DNA of 7,356 nt. It comes from an uncultured Alphaproteobacteria bacterium. GTDB lineage: Bacteria > Pseudomonadota > Alphaproteobacteria > Rhizobiales > Hyphomicrobiaceae. The stretch covers positions 1 through 7,356 of the forward strand of contig CALFEM010000538.1 in assembly GCA_937950105.1 (NCBI GenBank). Direction: 5' to 3'. A program made the position numbers and the translations under genes. Of this stretch, positions 1-5,403 are shown piece by piece; positions within the stretch are counted from its first letter, which is position 1; each line of letters starts with the position of its first letter. The notes beneath the pieces are model-generated. The model saw only the letters and a list, made by a program, of their open reading frames with translations, was not told where the DNA came from and made no database searches.

Positions 1-45
1 CCACCGAGATCTACACTCTTTCCCTACACGACGCTCTTCCGATCT
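1..45 (+). other. Illumina TruSeq universal (P5) adapter remnant
   Basis: These 45 bases match the 3' 45 nt of the 58-nt TruSeq universal adapter, including the read-1 primer end ACGCTCTTCCGATCT at 31-45. They are library-construction sequence, not organism DNA, and genomic sequence begins at 46. The adapter has no stop in the ftsK frame. A gene caller would therefore add the false peptide [15 protein letters not shown] in front of FtsK, and on the opposite strand a spurious ORF would end in ASCRERV. The identification is from memory of the adapter sequence, and the match is full length and exact. Confidence 0.98.
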
Positions 46-1525
46 CAAGGCCGGCCCGGAGCTGACGCAGACCATGCTGCGCGGCAACGCCCGCCTGCTC
101 GAGGACGTGCTCGCGGATTTCGGCGTCAAGGCCGAGGTGCGCGACATTCGTCCCGGTCCCGTCGTCACGCTGTACGAGGTGGAGCCCGCGCGCGGCACCA
201 AATCTTCGCGCGTCATCGGGCTCGCCGACGACATTGCCCGTTCCATGAGCGTCAACGCCGTGCGCGTCGCCGTCGTGCCCAGCCGCAACGCCATCGGCAT
301 CGAGTTGCCGAACGTGCGCCGCGACACCGTGCTGCTGCGCGAACTGCTCGAGACCGAGACCTTCCGCAGCGCCGACCTGACGCTTCCGGTCGCGCTCGGC
401 AAGTCGATCGGCGGCGAGCCGATCGTCGCCGATCTCGCGCGCATGCCGCATCTGCTGGTCGCAGGCACCACCGGCTCCGGCAAGTCGGTCGGCGTCAACG
501 CCATGATCCTGTCGCTGCTCTACCGGCACACGCCGGAGGAGTGCCGCTTCCTCATGATCGACCCGAAGATGCTGGAACTCAGCGTCTACAACGGCATCCC
601 GCACCTGCTGACGCCGGTCGTCACCGATCCGGTGAAGGCGGTCGCGGCGCTCAACTGGGCCGTCTCCGAGATGGAGGAGCGATACAAGCGCATGGCCAAG
701 CTGGCGGTGCGCAACATCGACGTGTTCAACAACCGCGTGCGCAACGCGAAGAAGCGCGGCGAGATGCTGGCGCGCACGGTGCAGACCGGCTTCGACAACC
801 GCACGGGCGAGGCCATCTATGAGCACGAAAAGCTCGAGCTGGAGCCGATGCCCTACATCGTCGTCGTCATCGACGAGTTCGCTGATCTGATGCTGGTCGC
901 CGGCAAGGAGGTCGAGGCCGCCGTGCAGCGCCTCGCGCAGATGGCGCGTGCCGCCGGCATCCACATCATCATGGCGACTCAGCGCCCGTCGGTGGACGTT
1001 ATCACCGGCACCATCAAGGCCAATTTCCCGACGCGCATCTCGTTCAAGGTGACGTCGAAGATCGACAGCCGCACCATCCTCAACGAGCAGGGCGCCGAAC
1101 AGCTGCTCGGCCAGGGCGACATGCTCTATGCCGCCAGCACCGGCCAGGTGATGCGCGTGCACGGCCCGTTCGTCGCCGACGACGAGGTCGAGGCCATCGC
1201 CAAGGCGCTGCGTGAGAACGGACCGCCGGATTATGTGACCGGCATCGGCGAGCCGCCGCCGGCGACCGCGCCCGAGGGCACCGACGGCCGGGGTCAGAGC
1301 GAGCAGGACCTGTTCGACCGCGCCGTGGCGATCGTGCTGCGCGACCGCAAGGCCTCGACCAGCTACATCCAGCGCCGCCTGTCGATCGGCTACAACCGCG
1401 CCGCCGACCTGATCGAGCGCATGGAGCGCGAGGGGCTCATCAGCCCGGCGAGCCCGACCGGCAAGCGCGACATCCTCGGCTGCGCCGGCGGTGTCGTCGG
1501 CACCATCGAGGGCGACGCGGCGTGA
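46..1525 (+). CDS. ftsK: DNA translocase FtsK, C-terminal part (5'-truncated)
   Basis: FtsK is a septum-located hexameric ATPase that pumps chromosome ends through the closing septum and promotes dimer resolution at dif. The reading frame is open from base 47, and the first genomic codons read [10 protein letters not shown]. Numbering from the Met at 74, residues 1-120 are the alpha/beta motor domain. Walker A is GTTGSGKS (131-138) and Walker B is YIVVVIDE (261-268). [12 protein letters not shown] (301-312) and the following RISFKV segment are typical of FtsK RecA domains. A linker around 385-410 leads to the winged-helix gamma domain (about 411-470, [13 protein letters not shown] to TGKRDIL), which reads the polar KOPS motifs. 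The N-terminal membrane domain and linker lie off the contig. The Met at 74 is internal, not a start. The stop is TGA at 1523-1525, and lolA follows on the same strand after 253 nt, a pairing common in proteobacteria. Confidence 0.97.
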
Positions 1526-1551
1526 GCCGGGTTTGATCGCCTGCCGATGCA

Positions 1552-1576
1552 CGACGTGGCGCGAGGGGCCACGTCG
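1552..1576 (+). terminator. Hairpin downstream of ftsK, possible terminator
   Basis: This is a perfect 9-bp stem, CGACGTGGC (1552-1560) with GCCACGTCG (1568-1576), enclosing a 7-nt loop. It begins 27 nt after the ftsK stop. No T-run follows (the next bases are G-rich), so it is not a textbook intrinsic terminator. It may act as a 3'-end stabiliser or a weak, Rho-assisted terminator separating ftsK from lolA. Confidence 0.4.
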
Positions 1577-1678
1577 ATCGGAGGGGGGGCGCTGTCGTTC
1601 GACGACGTATCCAGAAAGGGCTGCGTCTCCCGGGAGTGCCTCATCCCCAGCCCGGTAACGATGCCGGCCCGATCGCGC

Positions 1679-1706
1679 TTGCCCCTTGGTCTCACCCCTG
1701 TACGAT
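1679..1706 (+). promoter_or_regulatory. Possible lolA promoter
   Basis: TTGCCC (1679-1684) and TACGAT (1701-1706) are separated by 16 nt, and each matches 4 of 6 bases of the sigma-70 consensus. Transcription would begin near 1713, giving a leader of about 66 nt that includes the palindrome at 1751-1767. The ftsK-lolA gap and the hairpin after ftsK make a separate promoter reasonable, but the match is weak and unproven. Confidence 0.3.
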
Positions 1707-1750
1707 CCGCCAACTTCTCGACGCATTGTTGGTCGATGTCGTGAAATGGC

Positions 1751-1767
1751 ACCCTTCCAGGAAGGGT
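1751..1767. promoter_or_regulatory. 17-bp perfect palindrome just upstream of lolA
   Basis: ACCCTTCC and GGAAGGGT flank a single central A, so the site is fully symmetric. It ends 11 nt before the chosen lolA ATG. Its right arm contains the purine-rich GGAAGGG (1760-1766) that could serve as the ribosome binding site. It could be an operator, or in RNA a structure that hides the ribosome binding site. As a hairpin the loop would be too tight unless central pairs open. Confidence 0.4.
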
Positions 1768-1778
1768 TTGGGGGATCT

Positions 1779-2519
1779 ATGGACGTTTCCATGAATGCAC
1801 TGAGCCGCGCAGTTGCGCTTATCGCCCTGACCGGAGCGCTCGTCGCACCGATGGCCGGCATCGCTACGGCGCAGGACAAGCCGGCCCAGCCGGCGCCGGC
1901 CGCGGGCGGGACCGCGGGCACCGCCTGGAGCGCGGAAGTCGCGCCGAACGGCACGACGGGCATCGCCCTCGACGCGGCGCAGATGGACATCGTCAAGAAG
2001 GTCGGCGCCTACTTCGACAGCCTCGACGCGCTGCAGGGCAAGTTCGTGCAGACCGGCGCCGACGGCAAGGTCATGAAGGGCAAGTTCGCCATGAAGAAGC
2101 CGGGCAAGTTCCGCTTCGACTATGCGCGTCCGAGCCTCCAGGTCATCATCTCCGATGGCAAATACCTCGCCATTCAGGATCGCGACCTCAACAACGAGGA
2201 CCGCGTCGAACTCGACCAGACCCCGTTCCGCATGCTGCTGCGCAAGGATGTCGATCTGGTGCGCGACGCCCGCATCGTCGAGGTTCAGGACGCTGGCGAT
2301 ACCATCACGCTCGGCATCCAGGACAAGGACCCCAATACCCCCGGCCGCATCCGGCTGGTCTTTTCGACCAAGCCGGCGTTCGAGCTGAAGGAGTGGCTGA
2401 CCAAGGACGCCCAGGGTCTCGATACCCGTGTCGAGGTGGGCGAGTTGCAGAAAGGTGGCGAGATCGACGCCAAGGAATTCGTCATCAAGCCGATGGGCGC
2501 GGCCTTCAACAACCAGTAA
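1779..2519 (+). CDS. lolA: Outer-membrane lipoprotein carrier protein LolA
   Basis: LolA is the periplasmic chaperone that takes lipoproteins from the LolCDE ABC transporter and carries them to the outer membrane. The predicted protein is 246 aa. Residues 1-31 form a Sec signal peptide: a hydrophobic stretch, AVALIALTGALVA, and a likely cleavage after ATA (29-31). A Pro/Ala-rich linker follows to about residue 60. The LolA beta-barrel fold runs from about 65 to the end, with the typical LQGKFVQTGADGKVMKGKF start, the PGKFRFDY segment and ISDGKYLAIQDRDLN. I chose the ATG at 1779 because it sits below purine-rich GGGGGA (1770-1775) and GGAAGGG (1760-1766) and gives a normal signal peptide. An ATG at 1791 is also possible. 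Upstream in-frame codons back to 1686 read as non-coding. The gene after lolA in many rhizobia, an exonuclease III gene, is absent here; a long gene-free gap follows instead. Confidence 0.93.
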   Translation: MDVSMNALSRAVALIALTGALVAPMAGIATAQDKPAQPAPAAGGTAGTAWSAEVAPNGTTGIALDAAQMDIVKKVGAYFDSLDALQGKFVQTGADGKVMKGKFAMKKPGKFRFDYARPSLQVIISDGKYLAIQDRDLNNEDRVELDQTPFRMLLRKDVDLVRDARIVEVQDAGDTITLGIQDKDPNTPGRIRLVFSTKPAFELKEWLTKDAQGLDTRVEVGELQKGGEIDAKEFVIKPMGAAFNNQ

Positions 2520-2531
2520 CAGGGAGAGCGA

Positions 2532-2576
2532 TTGCGCAAGTATCGTCGCGCAAGACATTGAACTGGGGGCAGTTCT
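2532..2576 (+). terminator. Weak hairpins downstream of lolA
   Basis: Two short perfect inverted repeats follow the lolA stop. TTGCGC (2532-2537) can pair with GCGCAA (2548-2553) across 10 nt. GAACTG (2560-2565) can pair with CAGTTC (2570-2575) around a GGGG loop and is followed by TGTGTTTC. The second could be a weak terminator about 40 nt after the stop. Both stems are only 6 bp, so the call is tentative. Confidence 0.3.
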
Positions 2577-2707
2577 GTGTTTCGGGCACCGCGTGCGGTC
2601 GACGCGGAGCCCCGCGAGGGAACCACCTGCGACAAGCTGTCGCGAATCAGTCAGGCAGATGTTGCTCTCAAACCTCAGTCCAGACCGGGCTGGGGATAAG
2701 CTGCGTA
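2577..2707. other. Intergenic, nothing recognised
   Basis: I see no convincing coding frame, tRNA or repeat in this stretch. Open frames crossing it have out-of-character amino-acid composition and no family resemblance. It forms the left part of a 556-nt gene-free gap whose right part carries the palindrome and sRNA candidate. Confidence 0.5.
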
Positions 2708-2735
2708 CAATCGATCACGTTTTCGTGATCGATTG
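2708..2735. promoter_or_regulatory. Perfect 12-4-12 inverted repeat, candidate operator or hairpin
   Basis: CAATCGATCACG (2708-2719) is repeated in exact inverse as CGTGATCGATTG (2724-2735) around TTTT. No T-run follows on either strand, which argues against a simple terminator. It ends 12 nt before a TTGAAA (2748-2753) and 27 nt before a TTGAGA (2763-2768). It is therefore well placed as a binding site for a dimeric regulator of the small RNA promoter downstream. ATCGAT, present in both arms, occurs again in GTATCGATAC (2773-2782). Confidence 0.5.
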
Positions 2736-2747
2736 CGATTCCCTCTA

Positions 2748-2791
2748 TTGAAAATCCATCAGTTGAGATTAGGTATCGATACACAGATGAT
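2748..2791 (+). promoter_or_regulatory. Candidate promoter(s) of the small RNA
   Basis: Two readings are possible. TTGAGA (2763-2768) lies 17 nt before GATGAT (2786-2791), with 5 of 6 and 4 of 6 consensus matches, giving a start near 2798. TTGAAA (2748-2753) lies 17 nt before AGGTAT (2771-2776), with a poorer -10, giving a start near 2782. Only the second keeps the 5' arm of the outer stem inside the transcript. A 10-bp palindrome, GTATCGATAC (2773-2782), overlaps the region. This stretch is clearly more AT-rich than the surrounding genes. Confidence 0.35.
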
Positions 2792-2925
2792 ATCACCCTG
2801 TACTCGGTAGTGCCCCCCCGTCTAGCCGAAGATATCATCTGGGGCATCGGCTTCCCTCCCGGTGCCACGCGCGCAAGCGCTCGTAACGCCCAACCCCTCC
2901 CCCCGGGGTTGGGCGTTCTCATTTC
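2782..2925 (+). ncRNA. Candidate small regulatory RNA with three C-rich loops
   Basis: The stretch folds on paper into a row of hairpins, all on the + strand. (1) An outer stem CAGATGATATC (2784-2794) pairs with GATATCATCTG (2831-2841). Inside it TCGGTAG (2804-2810) pairs with CTA-G-CCGA (2822-2829) with one bulged G, exposing the loop TGCCCCCCCGT. (2) GGCATCG (2843-2849) pairs with CGGTGCC (2860-2866) with one G-U pair, exposing GCTTCCCTCC. (3) GCGC-GCAA-GCGC (2869-2880) is a GNRA-type tetraloop hairpin. (4) A 13-bp terminator stem has the loop TCCCCCC. Three C-rich apical loops resemble the anti-Shine-Dalgarno seed motifs known in alphaproteobacterial trans-acting sRNAs (CuckooRNA/CcsR, alpha-r8/MmgR and alpha-r14 types, from memory). 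The 3' end is well supported. The 5' end could be near 2782 or 2798. I do not recognise it as a named family. Residual alternatives are a lolA 3' UTR or a derived fragment. Confidence 0.6.
2885..2924 (+). terminator. Strong intrinsic terminator
   Basis: AACGCCCAACCCC (2885-2897) pairs perfectly over 13 bp with GGGGTTGGGCGTT (2905-2917) around a 7-nt loop, and TTCTCATTT follows. The T-rich tail lies only on the + strand side, so it ends rightward transcription, most simply that of the small RNA, as lolA ends 365 nt upstream. Confidence 0.85.
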
Positions 2926-2993
2926 TGGGCCGAATCCATCGTGAAGTGAACACGTCCTGCGGCGGTTCCGCGTGAGCTGCAGTAAACGGGCGT

Positions 2994-3019
2994 GCGCGCT
3001 GCCGTTCCTGGCGGCGCGC
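2994..3019 (-). terminator. GC-rich hairpin downstream of the cyclic-nucleotide-fold gene
   Basis: GCGCGCTGCC (2994-3003) and GGCGGCGCGC (3010-3019) pair over 10 bp with one G-U, around GTTCCT. It lies 56 nt past the stop of the leftward gene at 3076. There is no good T-run on that strand, so it may be a 3'-end structure rather than a true terminator. Confidence 0.3.
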
Positions 3020-3075
3020 GGCGGCCAGTGCTCTCCATGATGGTTGAGCTGAACGATAACCGAGCCGCACCGGCC

Positions 3076-3639
3076 TCAGTGGAGGGCAGCGCTTTCGTCT
3101 CCGCCCGGCCGACCTGCTCGGCGCGCCGTGCCGTCGGTGAGCGATGCGACGGCTGAGCCGGCCCGATGCGCCGAAGCCTCGTCGCCGAGTGCGAACGCCA
3201 ATCCGCGGTCGACGGCGCGCATGGCCTCGGCGATCTCATGCAGGCGCTCGGTCACGAGCCGCACGAAGTGTTCCGCGAGGCTCTGGTCGCGCGCCATCTG
3301 CGCCATCAGCTCGGCGCGCTGGATGCGGAGTGCACGGACCGCGGAAACCGCGACCACGGTGGACGTATGGGTGGTTTCGACGAGCATGCCCATCTCACCG
3401 AGCAGTGCGCCCACGGGAAGCACCTCGACCTCGTCGAGATCCGGGCCGCTGGTTCTGTGCGCCTCTCCGGCGACGATGATGATGGCCGCGTCGGCGGTCG
3501 CATCTTCGGTGATGATACGATCGCCGGCCCGGTAGACCACGCGCTCCGCACGGCGGGCGATCTCGGTCAATTGCGCCGCCGAGAGGCCCTGGAACAGGGC
3601 GAGATTGCGCAGCGGCTGGACAAGCGTGTCGAAGGCCAT
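3076..3639 (-). CDS. Stand-alone cyclic nucleotide-binding (Crp-like) domain protein, no HTH
   Basis: The 187-aa protein has a cNMP-binding beta-roll of the CRP/PKA-R type. LVQPLRNLALFQGLSAAQLTEIARRAERVVYRAGDRIITE (6-45) is the classical entry. It is followed by AIIIVAGEA, the phosphate-binding cassette region GALLGEMGMLVETTHTSTVV (77-96) and a long C-helix (about 108-141). Gly81 and Glu82 of the cassette are present, but His91 occupies the place of the Arg that contacts the cyclic phosphate, so normal cAMP binding is doubtful. After the C-helix there is only a 45-residue Ala/Gly/Arg-rich tail and no winged helix, so it is unlikely to be a DNA-binding regulator. I chose the Met at 3639 because it opens the domain directly. 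Longer in-frame starts (3771, 3735) add residues unlike the family. No clear Shine-Dalgarno is visible at 3639. It is likely a sensory or scaffold module whose partner is unknown. Confidence 0.8.
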   Translation of the reverse strand: MAFDTLVQPLRNLALFQGLSAAQLTEIARRAERVVYRAGDRIITEDATADAAIIIVAGEAHRTSGPDLDEVEVLPVGALLGEMGMLVETTHTSTVVAVSAVRALRIQRAELMAQMARDQSLAEHFVRLVTERLHEIAEAMRAVDRGLAFALGDEASAHRAGSAVASLTDGTARRAGRPGGDESAALH

Positions 3640-3978
3640 GAGGGGAGCTCGTTGCAGGTTGCAGGCGTGATTCGAAAATGCTGACGCAACGCAAACAACG
3701 ACACGACCTCGCGGAACCGCGCTGTATCGCGACATGATCGCCCGCCGGGCACGGCCGATGCGATCGATCATCCAGGTGGCGACACTCGCTTGGACGCACC
3801 GTCAAAGGGGCTGCGAATGTCTTGACGTATGGAAGGTCGGACGATTCGGGCGAGCCGGTCCATAGGGGTGTTGAGAAGCAGTGGATGGGCTGAGGATAGT
3901 CAGCCATCGAGTAGAAGCGCGATGCAGCCGCTGCTGGCGAAACGAGGGCACGGCTTCGCGCGCCGGAGGGCTGATAAC
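3640..3978. other. 339-nt intergenic gap
   Basis: No convincing gene or RNA is visible between marR and the cyclic-nucleotide-fold gene. Small items: a tandem TTGCAGG-TTGCAGG (3652-3665) close to the leftward gene start, and a pair of opposed TTGACG hexamers (3800-3805 on the - strand, 3822-3827 on the + strand) that could be -35 elements but lack clear -10 partners. The leftward gene presumably has its promoter here. Confidence 0.5.
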
Positions 3979-4497
3979 TCAGCGCTTCTCCGGTTCGCAA
4001 TCACCTTCAACGGCGGCTGTCTCCTGCGAAAGCCCGACAACGATTGTCGACAATATGTCGATCAACCGCTCACGATCCTCGTCACTCAGGGTCGCCGCGA
4101 TCGTTTCGTCCACCTGCCTGGCGATCGGCTCGACCTCCTTCAGCACGCGCCAGCCTTCCTCGGTCAGCTTGACCGCATAGGCGCGGGCATCCTCACGCGT
4201 CCGGCGGCGCTGCAGCAGGCCCTTCTTGAGCATGCGGCGAACAACGTCGGCGAGGGTCGAACGATCTATGCCTGTTTTTGCAACCAGGTCGGTCTGGCTG
4301 AGACCCTCGTAATTGGCAACCGTGATCAGCACTGCGTACTGACGCGGTGTCAGATCAGAGTTGCCCATTTTGCTTTGGAAGATGTCGCCCGCGCATTGTC
4401 CGGCCCGATGCAGCAGATGGATCGGCGATTGCTTGAGGGCGCACCTGGTCGGCTCGCGCTCGCGCTTCTGGGGGCGTTTGGTCCTCGCTGCTTTCAT
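3979..4497 (-). CDS. MarR-family transcriptional regulator
   Basis: The 172-aa protein is a dimeric winged-helix regulator. Helix 1 is SPIHLLHRAGQCAGDIFQSKM (about 24-44), followed by the family hallmark LTPRQYAVL (49-57). The recognition region LSQTDLVAKTGIDRSTLADVVRRMLKKGLL (66-95) follows. The wing RTREDARAYAVKLT (99-112) holds the conserved D-x-R (Asp103, Arg105), and a C-terminal dimerisation helix pair completes the fold. MarR proteins usually repress their own and a neighbouring operon and are released by small phenolic or oxidising ligands; no ligand can be read from the sequence. The first 18 residues are a basic extension beyond the usual family start. No other in-frame ATG precedes the domain, and AAGG (4512-4515 on the - strand) is a fair, slightly distant Shine-Dalgarno. 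The tail is acidic (EGDCEPEKR). No adjacent divergent gene marks an obvious target. Confidence 0.9.
   Translation of the reverse strand: MKAARTKRPQKREREPTRCALKQSPIHLLHRAGQCAGDIFQSKMGNSDLTPRQYAVLITVANYEGLSQTDLVAKTGIDRSTLADVVRRMLKKGLLQRRRTREDARAYAVKLTEEGWRVLKEVEPIARQVDETIAATLSDEDRERLIDILSTIVVGLSQETAAVEGDCEPEKR
4043..4054. repeat. 12-bp perfect palindrome inside marR 3' part
   Basis: ATTGTCGACAAT is an exact palindrome near the 3' end of the marR coding sequence (codons for L-S-T-I). It shares TTGTCGA with the palindrome just upstream of the marR start. It may be coincidental coding sequence or a second binding site. Confidence 0.3.
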
Positions 4498-4505
4498 CGC
4501 TTATG

Positions 4506-4520
4506 TCGACACCTTGTCGA
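4506..4520. promoter_or_regulatory. Candidate MarR operator at the marR start
   Basis: TCGACA and TGTCGA flank CCT in a perfect 6-3-6 inverted repeat, 8 nt upstream of the marR ATG. It overlaps the AAGG that would serve as its Shine-Dalgarno. MarR proteins bind short palindromes of about this size near their own start, so autorepression is the natural reading. It is unproven. Confidence 0.4.
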
Positions 4521-4613
4521 AACTCGCACGCGGCGAGCTTGCGCAAATTGAAGGTTCTTCGCTTGGTCGGAGGAAATACGAACCGCCGTCCGGCGTCCAG
4601 CGGATTTGATGCC

Positions 4614-4663
4614 GATTATGAAAAAAGCGTTTTAGAAAAAGGCGATGTAAAAGGATTAATAAG
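4614..4663. promoter_or_regulatory. AT-rich island upstream of marR
   Basis: Fourteen of these 50 bases are G or C (28%), in striking contrast with the GC-rich genes around it. On the - strand it contains A/T tracts and a CATAAT that matches 5 of 6 -10 bases, though no good -35 is spaced correctly. If it is the marR promoter, the leader would be about 110 nt. It also lies downstream of the leftward yciB gene and could help terminate it. Confidence 0.35.
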
Positions 4664-4701
4664 GGCAGCCCGGATGTTTTGCGCGCAAATGATCAGTGCA
4701 G

Positions 4702-5316
4702 TTACGTTTTGCTTTCGCTCGTCGCAGAAGTTGAGTCTGGCAATTCATGTCGCTTGATAAGTCCCAGCTGCGACAAGGCGAATACCATCGTCAGCGGCAT
4801 GATGCCGAAGGTCTTGAAGCTGACCCAGGTATCGGTGGAGACGTTGCGCCACATGATCTCGTTGAGCAGCGCAAGCGCTATGAAGTAGAGGCCCCAACGC
4901 AGTGTGAGCTGGCGCCAGCCCTCGGCTGTCAGGCGGAATACGTCCCCGAACACATGGCGCAGCATCGAATGGCCGAACCCGAGACCGCCGAGCAGGATGG
5001 CTGCAAACAGTCCATTGACGATGGTCGGCTTCATCTTGATGAAATGATCGTCCTGCAGCCACAGCGTCAGGCCGCCGAACACCATGACAAAGACGCCGGT
5101 GACGAGCGGCATCAAGGCGATGCGGCCGAAGACGATGCGCGAGGCGATCATGGCGACAACTGTTGCCACCATGAATGCCTGCGTCGCCGCAAATATTCCG
5201 GCCGACGAGTTGGTAAAGAAAAAAATCACCAGCGGTCCCATCTCGAGCACGAGCTTCAGCAGCTGCAGCCCGAGGGTGTCCGGGTGTCCTGATTTCGGCT
5301 TCTCGGCTTGACTCAT
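4702..5316 (-). CDS. yciB: YciB/IspZ-family inner-membrane septation protein (canonical copy)
   Basis: The 204-aa protein is a polytopic inner-membrane protein with five or so hydrophobic helices, the usual size for YciB (also called IspZ or septation protein A). Family marks are the N-terminal LELGPL-like [15 protein letters not shown] (22-36), the [16 protein letters not shown] stretch around residue 96, W-R-Q-L-T-L-R-W-G in the middle and the C-terminal [13 protein letters not shown]. YciB proteins affect envelope synthesis and division and interact with cell-elongation and division proteins in E. coli; the biochemical activity is unknown. The start at 5316 gives a short polar N-terminus before the first helix; no clear Shine-Dalgarno is visible. 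The C-terminus is short and Ser/Thr-rich. It lies 87 nt after a diverged paralogue on the same strand. Confidence 0.9.
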   Translation of the reverse strand: MSQAEKPKSGHPDTLGLQLLKLVLEMGPLVIFFFTNSSAGIFAATQAFMVATVVAMIASRIVFGRIALMPLVTGVFVMVFGGLTLWLQDDHFIKMKPTIVNGLFAAILLGGLGFGHSMLRHVFGDVFRLTAEGWRQLTLRWGLYFIALALLNEIMWRNVSTDTWVSFKTFGIMPLTMVFALSQLGLIKRHELPDSTSATSESKT

Positions 5317-5376
5317 CGAGGCGGGTCCCGGGTGGTGGTCGCGTCCATGCCGTGACGGTCGGCGATACGGATTGAA

Positions 5377-5391
5377 CTCGCCAATGGCGAG
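5377..5391 (-). terminator. Short hairpin between the two yciB copies
   Basis: CTCGCC and GGCGAG flank a 3-nt spacer, 12 nt past the stop of the upstream copy on the - strand. With no T-run it is more likely an mRNA 3'-end or processing structure than a true terminator. Confidence 0.25.
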
Positions 5392-5403
5392 CGTGCGTGG
5401 CGG

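Noticed and set aside
11..1996. A 661-aa open frame on the - strand across ftsK and into lolA
   Set aside because: It is the antisense shadow of two well-supported genes in GC-rich DNA, is His/Asp/Arg/Leu-rich without family features, and ends in adapter-derived residues.
2619..2643. GGAAC that might be an EcfG-type stress promoter -35
   Set aside because: No CGTT-type -10 lies at the required spacing.
2895..2902. An octamer matching KOPS (GGGNAGGG) on the - strand
   Set aside because: It lies inside the terminator loop and stem; a single 8-bp match is expected by chance and says nothing about FtsK loading here.
3166..3684. A 172-aa + strand open frame opposite the cyclic-nucleotide-fold gene
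   Set aside because: The - strand protein has a recognisable fold throughout, so this frame is a shadow.
3829..4551. A 240-aa + strand open frame across the MarR gene
   Set aside because: It is antisense to a clear MarR protein and shows no domain or plausible start signal.
4678..4689. Palindrome TTTGCGCGCAAA just downstream of the canonical yciB gene
   Set aside because: It has no loop and no T-run, so it is a poor terminator, and there is no promoter nearby that would make it an operator.
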